The position numbers were made by a program, and so were the translations under genes. Below the pieces are notes generated by a model. That model was not told the origin of the DNA. It made no database searches and worked only from the letters and a program-made list of their open reading frames with translations. Source: Tetracladium setigerum (Eukaryota > Ascomycota > Leotiomycetes > Helotiales). From it: 64,000 bases of DNA. Numbering within the stretch: position 1 is the first letter of the stretch; each line of letters starts with the position of its first letter. This document shows positions 1-10,513 of the stretch, piece after piece. The stretch covers positions 2,108,001 to 2,172,000 of the forward strand of contig PZJY01000003.1 in the NCBI GenBank assembly GCA_031472005.1, read 5' to 3'.

Positions 1-876
1 ATAGCCATGGTGATGAACTGCCAACATTTGTTGCAGATATTGGCTTTGTCGCAGCATGTTCGAATATCGTCGTAATCTGTCAAATCGATATCAAAGCATA
101 GTTCCTTGGCAATTGGTTTAAAAGCCGTAGATTTGCGAAGCGTCTTTCGATCTCGAGGATTAGTGCTGTATACTGGTCCAATCTCGAATCTGGACGGCAT
201 GAGACGAAGGACATCTTTCCGCAGTCTGGCCACGTTAGCGAATGTATCTAAAGAGGGGTGAGGCATACTCACGTATCCGAGGTAGGGAAAGACTGATATC
301 GGAGGTATGCATCATTCTGAAGTGTAAAAGCAAACTCGCGATGGCCAAAATCGTCCGAAGGCGTTGGGGAATGATTCAGCCACTGGAAGAGATATCGCCA
401 GGGGAATAATCGCTGGTAGAAAGACCGCATGACCTCTGGATCAGAACCTCGTAGGACAGGGCCAGTGCTTCTGCCATGTTAGCAGTGTGTTTGTAGTCAT
501 TGTCAAGAACTTACACAAATGAAGAAGTAGGCGGGGGAGAGCTTGAGAGTTTATCCTGTGGTTTCGAGCTTGGGAATTCCTCGTCTGAGTCCAAATCTGC
601 AAAGAGATCCTCCAGTCTCACATCATGTTTCGTTTCGACCTTAACGGGTACAGCAGCAGGGACGGGTAAATCTGCCTCATCTTCTGCCATGGTAATATCT
701 GCCTCTGTCGGGCTCGTTTCCTGGCTTTCGTTACTCAAAGTTCGCGACTCAATCGATGTGTCCTGCTCGATGGCTGGAACTGGTTCCATGCTAGGAGCAA
801 CATCTGCAATCGTGTTTGCGGCCATTACGTCAGGTTGTGGCGGGGATGAAGGTATTTCGCTAATAGAATGGGGCAT
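1..876 (-). CDS. PRI1: DNA primase small (catalytic) subunit, partial at left edge
   Basis: This subunit makes RNA primers in the Pol alpha-primase complex. The start codon is at 876 and the gene runs off the left edge. Exons read from splice signals are 876-515, 470-273 and 225-1; introns are 471-514 and 226-272, both GT...AG. An acidic, Ser/Pro-rich N-terminus of about 120 residues (ending near the DLDSDEE stretch) precedes the primase fold. The fold shows FYQRLFPWRYLFQWLNH, then GHREFAF. After intron 2 come RFEIGPVYS, KELCFDIDLTDYDD (the metal-binding Asp pair region) and a cysteine cluster C..C..IC..CW that matches the zinc knuckle of eukaryotic Pri1. No frameshift is seen. It is divergent from the BTB gene across 374 bp. 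Confidence is high from motif order; the C-terminus is outside the window. Confidence 0.93.
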
Positions 877-1250
877 GATTGTGGCAGTTTGGAGAAAGAA
901 AGGTTTTGGAAGTTGGAGTTCCCTCTCAAACTATGTTGTCAGATCTCGAACTTTCTGACCACTTACTATTAATGGGCGACGCGTTGACGCGACAAAGCCC
1001 GTTGAGTGTCTGGGCAGCCATTTTTCTGCCTCCTATGACCGCCTGGCTGATCCAAGGCTGAAGTTGGATAAATGGCAGCCTTGCATCTCAAACAACCATC
1101 AATGATAATAAATTGTCAACAACGACAAGGCATCAACCCATCCTGCTCCCTCCTTCTCCATAAACACAAAACCCACCATTGCCCATTTACTTCCAACACC
1201 ACCGAGCCTGATTTCTGCGAACATCAGACAGTCCAGCGACGTTGCTAATC
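877..1250. promoter_or_regulatory. Shared upstream region of PRI1 and the BTB/FG gene
   Basis: This 374-bp spacer lies between two divergent start codons. It must hold both promoters and 5' leaders. It contains 'gacgcgttgacgcgac' at about 977-992, a repeated ACGCG core like the MluI cell-cycle box expected for DNA-replication genes. That link to PRI1 is inference from the known MCB motif. Confidence 0.4.
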
Positions 1251-3687
1251 ATGGGTTCAATCTTCCCTCGCGCAGTGAATGCAGCCTACGCGGAGTAAAG
1301 CACTCCCCATTGCCACAAACAAAACGGTCTGGCTAACCCTTAAACCACAGTGATTTAGGCATAGATTTTGTCACGATCTTCGTCGGTTCAGAACGAAAGC
1401 AGTACGCCGTACATAAAAAGCTCCTTACCTCCCAGTCCGACTACTTCGAAAAGGCACTGAATGGCGGTTTCAGGGAGGCTGGAGAGAACTCCATACACCT
1501 GGAGGAAGACGACCCGGCTGCTATTGCGCTACTTATAGGATGGCTATATCGTGGTGTTATTCCTGGCCCTGTTCCGCAGAGTATCCTCTTTAAGGGTTCT
1601 TTCCCCGCATCAACGACCAATATCTGTTTGCCCGTTGGGGGAGCTCAACTGCAGTGCCACTCTACTCAGAGCTCGATGCCGGGAATCCTGGCTACGGGGC
1701 AGCTAATGTGTTCCAAACTATCGTTGGCAATCCTCGATACGCGCCATACTCTCCCGAGGAACTACGTCTCGCGGATTACACCGAAGGACGACGGTATAGG
1801 GAGGCATCCGGAGAAGACGAATATCTCGACCCAATGCCACCTGCACCCCTGGCGCCGCGATCTACGAGCCTCTTTGGCAGTATGCCTTTGGTTGGTGGGG
1901 GTATTGCTAGCACAACTTCTCGGGGTCTATTTGGCAATACACAAGGAGGGGGGATATTCGGCAACCCTCAACCAGGGGGATCCAGCATCTTTGGTCCTTC
2001 TGCTGTCGCTTCCTCGGGCGGAGTTTTTGTAAATCTATCAACTTCGTCTGCAACATCAGCACCTTCTTTACCTTTCTCGGTTGCCACTCAATCAACTCAA
2101 CCAACTCAACCAACAACGGCAATTATGCCAGTTGGCTCTGGCAGCTTGTTCGGAAATCTACCAACAACAACAGCAACCACACAACTTAATTCTAGTGGAC
2201 TGTTTGGAGCTCCACTGACACCAGCTGGAAGCCAAGCCACACCTTCGGGTGGGCTTTTGGGAAATCCCCTAACCTTGGCTGGAACGCAGTCGCCTTACAC
2301 AAATGGCTTATTTGGGAGCCCAGCAGGTGCGATACAGACCGTACCGATTGGATCATCTGGACATCCCCCAGTAGCACATGCTACTACTAGTGGTGGACTA
2401 TTTGCATTTCCATCGACTCGATCTTCGCCTTTCATTGATTCTTCAGATGGAGCTTCTGCAAGTCCAATTTCAGCTCAAACGGAGACTACAGATTCAAATG
2501 GAACCCCCTTGACATCCGTAAACTCAGAAGTTTCCGGTGGTTCTACAGATGCTGCCTCCAACCGTTCGGTTACTCCTTCGGGTCCTTCGACGACAACGGG
2601 ACGAAACGAAAATTCCGGAAACAATAGCATCCCTCCGACAGTTGCAGATAACTCGCCAACTTCCATTGTCACGAGTTTAATTCCGTGCCCTTTTGGTGGA
2701 TCGAGCAGTGCGGCAAACTGTGCATCAGCTTCTCATAGCCAGACCCCACTGCCTACTGGTTATACTGTACTAGCCAATGCTGTCCAGTCTACGCTGACTT
2801 TACGCGGCGATACAGGCACAAGTTCGATTTCTACCAGTTCGGCGTCCTATCCAGAACAATCTCGTGTCGAACGACCCAAGGACCAGCTTCCTGTCTCTAG
2901 CACCACTCAAGTTGCAGCGACTGCTCCTTCGCCGCTACCCGCCGGATCTTCTACAATTAGCCCCAGAGGCATTGTAATTCCTCTTGATCCTACTTTAAAC
3001 CCAAACCCTGCTTTGCCATCATCAATAGCCCCCGGGTCATCTGGAATGGGCCTTTCTATCGGCAACCCAGCACCGCCCGCACAATGGTCTGCTTTCAGTC
3101 CACTCCAACAACATTCAACCTTCCCCCCTCCTTGGCCAACGCCATCTCCCATTGCCACGCGTAGATTCAGCGAAATCACCAGCCAAAACCCTTTCGACAC
3201 TACATTCACCACCTATACCACGCCATCCCATCAACTCGCCCTCCTCAACCTCACCATCTTTGCAGAAATAACCTGCTGGCCAACCCTCTATAATGCTGCC
3301 ATCAGCTCCTACATCTCCGGCGAACGAACATTGTCTCGCCCTCCTGCACTCGAACACATCACACTCATCTACGAACGAACTCACGACGAGAGCAGTCTCC
3401 GTAAATGGGCTGTAGACAATGTCGCCGCTTTCAAGGGCGATGTTGATATGAGTGGTTACATGGGGCTTCTAGTTGAGTATGAGGGCTTCCTCGAAGATAT
3501 TTTGAAGAAATTGAGAGAGAGTGGTCAGAATGGTAACCAACCGGGACCGGGATTTGATGGTGCGGGAGGATTGAAGTATCGAATGCTCGAGCATGCAAAT
3601 AAGGATCTTTTCAGAAGTAGTAAGGACAAAGGGAAGGGAAAGGAGACCTCAAGTGAAGGTGGAGTTTTTGCTCGGAGGGATTTTTAA
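1251..3687 (+). CDS. BTB/POZ-domain protein with a long FG-repeat insert
   Basis: Exon 1 is 1251-1294; the intron is 1295-1350. The reading then gives a typical BTB core (DFVTIFVG, YAVHKKLLTSQSDYFEKAL, LIGWLYRG). The frame must change near 1554-1596. Either a 41-nt intron (1554-1594) is removed, giving 779 aa, or one G is missing in the GGG at 1594-1596, giving 793 aa. Downstream is YSPEELRLADYTEGRRY, then a Ser/Thr/Gly/Pro-rich region with seven [L/I]FG motifs (SLFGS, GLFGN, GIFGN, SIFGP, SLFGN, GLFGA, GLFGS). The last 150 residues return to a helical segment (LALLNLTIFAEITCWPTLYN, then LRKWAVDNVAAF) that resembles the C-terminal helices following fungal BTB cores. BTB proteins usually dimerise or act as Cul3 adaptors; FG repeats bind transport receptors. 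Function here is unknown. Confidence 0.75.
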
Positions 3688-4430
3688 ATTCCTTTCTCAC
3701 GACGGATATGATTGGATCTTACAACCATAGTCCATGAAAGTTGTTGGATTTTACGACCAAACCTCTAAATTTAACGAGGGAAAGTATTTGTGGGATTTTT
3801 GTAAGATCTGTATTGTTGGATGATTGATTTGAGAAATTACGTTCTTTGTTTTTGCTTTATTATCACGTGGATAAGCAACACGAAGCGATCGAACGGGATT
3901 AGTACGTACAGTACTTTGGTGGAGGGATTTGAGAAAGAATGATCATGAACGATATGAATGAGCGAACACTGTTTTGAACTAGTTAGATACCCCAGAAAGT
4001 CGGAACTGAACCGAAACCAGAATCAGAATGAAAATTGTTGATTATCAGAATTTTTACCCTTATGGTACCTGAAATTAGTATAATAGTTATATATAATTAA
4101 ACCCTTTATTTAATAAGTTATCTGTAATGACCATCAGTGCCTCCCTACACGTAACCACCAAGCACGTACCAGTACCGGTGCAGTTACGGAACAGGTCCGA
4201 TGCGTGCATATGGCACCAGATGGACAGATAGGAACGGATGCCTTACGGCCTTGTTACGGACGTGTATATAGCTCGACTTTAAGCAACTTATTAATCAGGC
4301 GTTTTCTTCACTTCTTAGTATCAGAACCTATTGTTACGGTCGATCATCATTCATTTGCATACATCACCATTCATCCCTGCCTTGCTACGTGATCGTACCG
4401 GTGAACAGTGCCGTTACATCGACGTAAATT
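3688..4430. other. AT-rich intergenic region before transposon relic
   Basis: No gene is seen. The region 4040-4130 is very AT-rich (runs such as atagttatatataatt). From about 4148 the sequence changes to acgtaaccaccaagcacg and contains several 'gttacgg' or 'accggt' words. These could be the outer non-coding part of the Tc1/mariner copy that follows, but I could not find a matching inverted end on the other side. Confidence 0.4.
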
Positions 4431-4958
4431 ATGGACAACTCTCGTAATCGAGCTTAGTCTCGCCACTCGTTAAAAGATAAATTGATAGGCTAAGTCGAGG
4501 TTTCTTAAACGATGTAAAGCCGTTAAAAAGCTATATAGCTTAAGCCCTCGGTAAAAGAACTCGGTAGAATATACTAGACTCTCGTAGCAATGGAACTGTT
4601 AGCGACGAATAGTCTTCTCTGGCGAATCTGCTATGTAAATTAGTAGCCTAAAGGATGTTTTCGTTACTCGGCACGCCGATGAGAAGTTTGATAATAATTG
4701 TCTACGTCCGACTTTTAGGAAGCTCTTGGGAGTCATGGTTTAGGGCTCGATCGGATATAATTTCAAAGGGAAACTTATTTTTGGGATCATAAGGCTTGGG
4801 GAAAGATTACTGGAAATGGGTATATCGAGCATATCTTGCCGACTATTCAAGAGGAATGGGATCAGATTACAATTGAAGAGATTAACACCTTGATTAACTC
4901 GATGGAATCAAGAGTAAACGCTCTTGTTGGTGCTGAGGGTGGCTATACTCGGTTCTAG
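4431..4958 (+). mobile_element. Decayed, internally deleted Tc1/mariner-type transposase
   Basis: ATG at 4431 opens a remnant of a transposase gene. The first 45 codons read as an N-terminal helix-turn-helix-like stretch (MDNSRNRA, SRHSLKDKLIG, KPSVKELGRIY) with at least six in-frame TAA/TAG codons, each explainable as CAA or CAG changed by C-to-T in a CpA context. Further on, 'GVMV*GSIGYNFKGKLIF' has TAG where Trp is expected, followed by a frame change into WDHKAWGKITGNGYIEHILP. It then jumps to TIQEEWDQITIEEIN and ends with LINSMESRVNAL and GGYTRF before TAG at 4956-4958. The ILP-to-TIQEEWDQ junction omits the catalytic DDE segment that normally lies between. The family assignment rests on the conserved terminal motif; the RIP origin is inferred. 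Confidence 0.8.
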
Positions 4959-5350
4959 GAAATTAGATAGAAAGAGTGAAACACGAGAACTTTGAACCCT
5001 GAATCTTGGGCTGTAAAGCACCTTCCGACTTAAATGCATCGGACGGGGGGCGGGATTTTCCCGTACAGGGACTGTATGCCTAGTGTTGCGGCAGTTTAAT
5101 GCGGGCAGTCGAAATCAGGGATTGGTTTCCGGAGAATTAAAAACTTTACGCGAGGCGCCTCCTTCCTATGACTTATAGTATAGCCGAAGTATAACCGTAT
5201 CAGAGTATAAGTAATTTGCTTGAGAGCATTGATCAGTGGACGTTGCCTGGATATCCAACTTCTTCTTCGCAGGAGTGAATATTCTCAGTTTTGTCATCAT
5301 AGTATCGGTCTACCATTCCTGTTCGTTGATTCTTCAGACCGCGAGCGACC
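4959..5350. other. Intergenic region upstream of the esterase gene
   Basis: The first part (to about 5130) may still belong to the transposon relic. The rest is the promoter and leader of the esterase gene. No ORF with support is present. Confidence 0.4.
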
Positions 5351-7020
5351 ATGAATTACTCGTTTGTCCTCCTTGCTACGCTTTTCGCGTTCAATTCGTC
5401 CGCAACACCAACTACTCAAACATTTGAGCAGCAATGCACAGACTTCTCTACTCGTCTGTCGACATCTGTCTTGGGAGTCAATACCACGACTCCTAAATCG
5501 ACGTTCGTCAAGGCTGGCACAACACTACTTTTCCCCAATGTCCCATTGGACTGCTCTCGACCTTCGCAAGTCGCCAGTGTCGATCTCTGCCGAGTCGCCC
5601 TGAACGTCAGTACTTCTGCTACATCCAGTATCAGTATGGAAGCTTGGCTACCACTGAATTGGACTGGGAGATTTCTTAGTACTGGGAATGGCGGATTGGG
5701 TGGTTGCATTCAGGTATTTAATTGACTAAAATATTAATGGAGGATCAGCATCACTAATTGAGAATCTTATAGTATGAAGATATTGAGTACGCCGCCTCTC
5801 TGGGTTTTGCAACTGTAGGAGCCAACAACGGCCATGATGGGACCACCGGTGACAGCTTCTTAAATGCCCCAGACGTGATTGAAGATTTCGCCTACCGCTC
5901 CGTCCACACTGGGGTCGTTGTCGGCAAGAAGATCAGTTCCGCATTCTACGGCAAAGCCCATACCAAAAGTTATTACCTAGGTTGCTCCACCGGTGGTCGA
6001 CAAGGCTGGAAATCCATTCAAGACTTCCCCGAGGATTTCGACGGTGTGGTAGCTGGCGCACCTGCTTTCTCTTTCAACAACCTGACCTCCTGGAGCTCTG
6101 GTTTCTATCCACTCACCGGAACAAACACATCAGAAAGATTCGTTCCTTTCCCATTGTGGCAAGTCATCCATGCAGATGTGCTTGCACAGTGTGATGAGCT
6201 CGATGGCGTGAAAGATGGCGTCCTTGAAGACCCTGACCTCTGCGTTTACGACCCCTCCCGCCTCGCCTGCTCTCGTCTCGGCGTTAACACCACAAGCTGC
6301 CTCACTGCTCCTCAAATTAGTCTCGTCCGCGAGATTTTGTCTGACAAGATTGACCCCACAGATGGCAGCTTGGTCTACCCGCGCTTCCAACCCGGAGCCG
6401 AGATCATCGGTGCAGCAGCCATGTTCAACGGTCTCCCCTTCGGTTCCAGCGATTGGTTCAAGTTCGCTATTCTCAGTGATCCAAGCTGGGATCCACTCAC
6501 TCTCGGGCCCAAAGAGTGGCATCTTAGTCAAGATAAGAACCTCTTCAATATCCAGACCTGGAATGGAGATATCTCCGGATTCGACAAAGCCGGTGGAAAA
6601 GTTCTTCACTATCACGGTCTCATGGATGGTATCATCACCTCAGACAACTCCCCTCGTTACTACGATCACGTTTCCAAGACTATGAAGCTCGAGCCCGAGG
6701 AACTCGATCGCTTCTACCGCTACTTCAGAATATCCGGGATGGCTCATTGCAGTGGAGGCGATGGCGCGGGTAACATTGGCAACCAGAAGCAAACCTTGGC
6801 TGGCTTGAATCCAGAGGAGAACGTGCTTTTAGCTATAGTCCAGTGGGTTGAGCAGGGTGTTGCACCTGAGATTGTCAGGGGCACAAGATATGTCAATGGA
6901 AATAATGCAGCCGGAGTGGTGGACTACCAGCGAAATCACTGCAAGTGGCCTAAGGTAAACAAGTTCAAAGGTGGCGATGCAAAGTCGCTGGATAGTTGGG
7001 AGTGTGTTGAAAAGAAGTAG
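5351..7020 (+). CDS. Secreted tannase/feruloyl esterase family protein
   Basis: The 536-aa product is encoded by exons 5351-5713 and 5773-7020; the intron is 5714-5772. Residues 1-18 form a signal peptide (MNYSFVLLATLFAFNSSA). The mature part has many N-glycosylation sites (NTT, NVS, NWT, NTS). The nucleophile motif GCSTGGRQG lies near residue 192. The charge-relay Asp is likely in HGLMDG near residue 402, and the His is in GMAHCSGGDG near residue 443; cysteines flank the Ser and His as expected for the family. Known members (PF07519) hydrolyse ester bonds of gallate or ferulate in plant polyphenols and cell-wall xylans. Substrate cannot be told from sequence. Length and motif spacing are normal and the frame is intact. 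Confidence 0.92.
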
Positions 7021-7475
7021 ACAAAGCTGTAAATGTTTGGAGTGTGCAATCGAGAGTCTTGGATTACATCTGTGGCTCTTCAAGTTATTATTTGCTTTTG
7101 AATATACCCATTGAATAAATTTCAAAACATAACCCATGCTCTAGAATAGGAATAGTCGACCTTCGCTTCCACGATTGCTCAACTGAATCAAACAATCACT
7201 TAAGTGTTAACATGAGGAAGGGGAAGGTATGACAGCAACATATAAAACACTCCTCTGAATCCGATCACAAGTGAGAACGCAGGCTCCCACTAAAGTGGCA
7301 GTAATTACCTTTTTCAAAGCGGAATGCCCTATAGGCTTCCCACTAACTGGACTCTTCTTGTTTCGGTGAAAGATCTTGATAAACTAATTATCCTATAGTA
7401 TATCTAACTACTGCGACTCCACGACGACTTTCTAGCGGATCTCGTAGAGATTCCCTTTTGGGTTCGTCTGAACAT
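7021..7475. other. 3' regions of convergent genes
   Basis: This 455-bp region is the downstream part of the esterase gene and of the convergent membrane-protein gene. An AATAAA-like signal is at 7115-7120. No ORF is supported. Confidence 0.5.
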
Positions 7476-9401
7476 TCATCCGTGCTGCCATCGAAAGTAC
7501 AGCACCGTAATTACAACTCCCATAGTAGTAGCCACATATCCAGCAATCGTGAAACCACTCGAAGCATCACCCGTCAAAACTGTGTAAGATATTCCCACCG
7601 CCGCACTAAGTAGTAGCACAAGTAGCACTAAGATAGCCAACACTTCCTCATTCAGCGTCTCGTCGATGTGGACGCCCCAGCCCGACACAATTGTATCTGG
7701 CTCACATGACCGTCTTCGAGAAAGTAGTTGCTCCTCCAGCCGTTTCGGTAAGCAGCTGAGCCAGCGACTTGTGCGGGCTAGTGATTCGCATTCGGGGTTT
7801 TCCATGTAATGGAGGAAGGAGTTTGATGTGATAGGTGGCAAGGGGAGGTCGAGAGGTGCATAATCGTAGCGTTTAAGGTAAACTTCTGTATGTGGGGGTA
7901 TGGAGGGGTTCTCGATGATGTCTGCTCGGAATGTATCCTCGATGTTGATCTATGGGTGGTTGTGAGGAAGTGCAAATGTGCGAGACATGGGAACTCACTT
8001 TAACAAAATGCACAATGCTTGGTCGTAGAAGGAAAAGCCTCCTGGCTCTGGCTCTGAAGCTCCTTACTTCGAGATATCGTCTTTTGATTTGGCGAAAGGT
8101 ATCGCTATCTCGAAGTATGTTAGTCAAGTCGATCTCGCCCAGAGTCTTGTGGAAGCGGCCAGTGTTGACACATAACGCTAGAAACTTCCTAGGTAGCAGC
8201 CTCTTGTTACAAATAGTACAGGCTGCGTTGAAGGCACTGCAAAGGTGGGTGTTCTCGTTTGATGGATCGGCATCTGCTTGATATGTGAGAGTATTGCTGC
8301 TTGAAACTGTTGAAGCAGATATGGTTGTGAGTTTTGGAGGACCTGCTGTAGACTCTAGATACAACCCAGCGTTAATTGGTCTGAGTATTAGATCTGCAAG
8401 CCTGGATATCTTCTTTGGGTCTGTTGTCGCGTAATCTTCGAAGAGTATTTCACCACAGTCCTGCTGTGCGTCAGATAAAAGTGTAGTTGAGGGAAGACCT
8501 CAGCACCACCTACACAATTCCAGCTGAGGCGTGTAATGCCTGGGATAAGTTCAGGTCTTCTACGAAATGCGAGCCATTTGAACCATGTTCTGGAGAACAA
8601 TAACAACCAGGTCAAGTTTGACTTAGACGTTGCGTCCTTTTGGCTTAGTTGGCAGCTAGATTTGTCAGTTGCTGTATCGATTTTTACATCCGATTGTTCT
8701 ATTAGTTCTCTTTTCTCGAGACTCGGTGGTGTATCCTTTTCGTTGAAATCATTTATCGACAAATTCAGGATATCCTTCTGAAGTTGCTCAAACGGAGCTC
8801 CCGACGTCATATACGCTACCACTTTACTCAAATTTGGCAGAGGATCTTCCACATCCTCACTCTCACTCTCATCAGATATTTCCGCCAGACCTCGATGTGT
8901 ACTCTCATTCTGACTAAATTCCTTTGCTTGCGCGTGCAAGTAATCCTCAACCTTCGATGCTGCCTGCATCCTCTGCCTGCGAAGTGCTTTCCATCTGAAT
9001 GCCACATCTGAAAGTGGGACACTAGGATCGTGGAAGGCCACACAAGCATACGCGGCTCGTCGAGCATGGGCTCTCACCAAATCTCCAGCTTTCAACTCTT
9101 GGGGCAGTACTGTACTGGCTTTGAGATTCTTAGCGTATGTCTTGTATATAGCGCACAAGGCCTTGCGGAATTTGACTGGGCCGTATGATGTGATGGCAGG
9201 ACCATAAAGATCTTTCAATTTTGGATGCTCGACCAGAAGGCTCACAAGCTCGGCCGAGGCTTCTTCAACCTCAGGAGCAGTGAATATGGAACTGGCAACG
9301 CTTCCTGTCTCACTCCAGATTGACTTGGCTACGGAGCACTCTGAGTTTGTATCGTCGTCGTCGAGGAGGTGTAGATCTAGACCCTCTATCTGATTTTCCA
9401 A
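7476..9401 (-). CDS. Orphan fungal protein: CxxC knuckles and C-terminal two-helix anchor
   Basis: The predicted 608-aa product comes from exons 9401-8514, 8463-7999 and 7949-7476; introns are 8464-8513 and 7950-7998, both GT...AG and in phase. The N-terminus is acidic and Ser-rich. A helical region around residues 60-150 contains AGDLVRAHARRAAYACVAFH. Across the first splice the protein reads SWNCQDCGEI, and about 60-70 residues on ACTICNKRL: two CxxC pairs that could bind zinc. Next comes a well-conserved-looking block, RQIKRRYLEVRSF and RRLFLLRPSIVHFVK. The C-terminus has two hydrophobic helices (EEVLAILVLLVLLLSAAVG and TIAGYVATTMGVVITVLYF). I do not recognise a named family. It is probably a membrane-anchored cytosolic protein; function unknown. 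Confidence 0.8.
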
Positions 9402-10513
9402 TAGTTCATTCGTTACTGAGACTTCTGGATGTAATTTGGCTTGTTTGTGTTCGACACCGCCCCTGCGGCCCCTATGCGCCTTTTTTGTTTCCTCCCCTTT
9501 CTCTTCTGGCCTCTTTTCTGTTTTCCCTTTTGTTTCCTTTTCCGCTTTCTCTTGTGATTCTATCCAGGCACTGTCAATACTTAAACATCATACGCCAAGG
9601 GGTAAGGGAAGAGAGACAGACTGTGTGGCGGGAGCTCAGTATCGGAGTGACGTTCACAGGCATACCCTACAAGAACAGTCTTCTCACGTACGTGATGACC
9701 CCGAGTGCCATAGGCAGGGCACATATCTACATTTTGCCTGTGATACGTGCAACGACATATCGAGTATCGTTCGACGATGACATAGCACATGCTAAGGGAA
9801 GAACAGCAGCAAGCAAGCAAATTAACCAGCACCTGGATCTGGTAAATCTAGTTTGGAATAAGAAGTATTAATTGAAATGGATTGAGGGGAGAAGCAAACA
9901 CCGAAGATAATATGTAGAGTAGGTAGGCTGTTATCCTAGCGTAGGCAATCTCGAGGCTGAGTGTATGTGAAGCTGACAACTGCATGAGAGGCTGTGCATA
10001 TGTACAGCACAGTACATGCCATATGGAGGTAGACCGATTAACCGAGCGAAGGTAATTTATTATGGGTGCTACGTAGGTTCTAAGATGCACAAATGCAGCA
10101 ATGATTATCCTGTCTCAACGTTATCGTATCGTTAAGTTGATTACTAGAGAATTCCACTACTAGCCATCCAATTCAACGTTGCGGCAGTGGTGACGGGAGA
10201 AAAGCTCGATTTAGCGGCTCCCCCTCGCTGGCTGGCAAGTGATACTTAGCAAGAAGCTTTACTCGGTGGGGTAATCATGACTGCCACTTGGCAAGGCAGA
10301 TATATAGTAATAGAATGGCGAGTGAACACTGAAGATGACTTCATAAACCTCCTTTAATTTTTGCGACTCTTTTCACAAGCAGATATTTATACATCTCATT
10401 AAACACAAGAAATCCTATCGCACCCCCGCATACACGATAAACTCCAGCAAATTTCCCAAATGTCGTACCAGGTCCTCCCAAACGCCAAACGCACACCCCA
10501 TGGAACCATTGAT
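9402..10513. other. Intergenic region between orphan membrane protein and MSH2
   Basis: A pyrimidine-rich tract (9478-9556) lies just upstream of the 9401 start and is typical of a filamentous-fungal core promoter. The rest is the upstream part of that gene and the downstream part of MSH2. No supported ORF was found. Confidence 0.5.

Noticed and set aside
1654..3687. FG-repeat ORF taken alone as a nucleoporin
   Set aside because: It lacks an ATG at its start (GTG at 1654), continues from an upstream BTB core, and ends with BTB-type C-terminal helices; no nucleoporin anchor domain is visible.
4204..4392. 62-codon ORF near the transposon relic
   Set aside because: Likely non-coding flank of the element; no recognisable protein.
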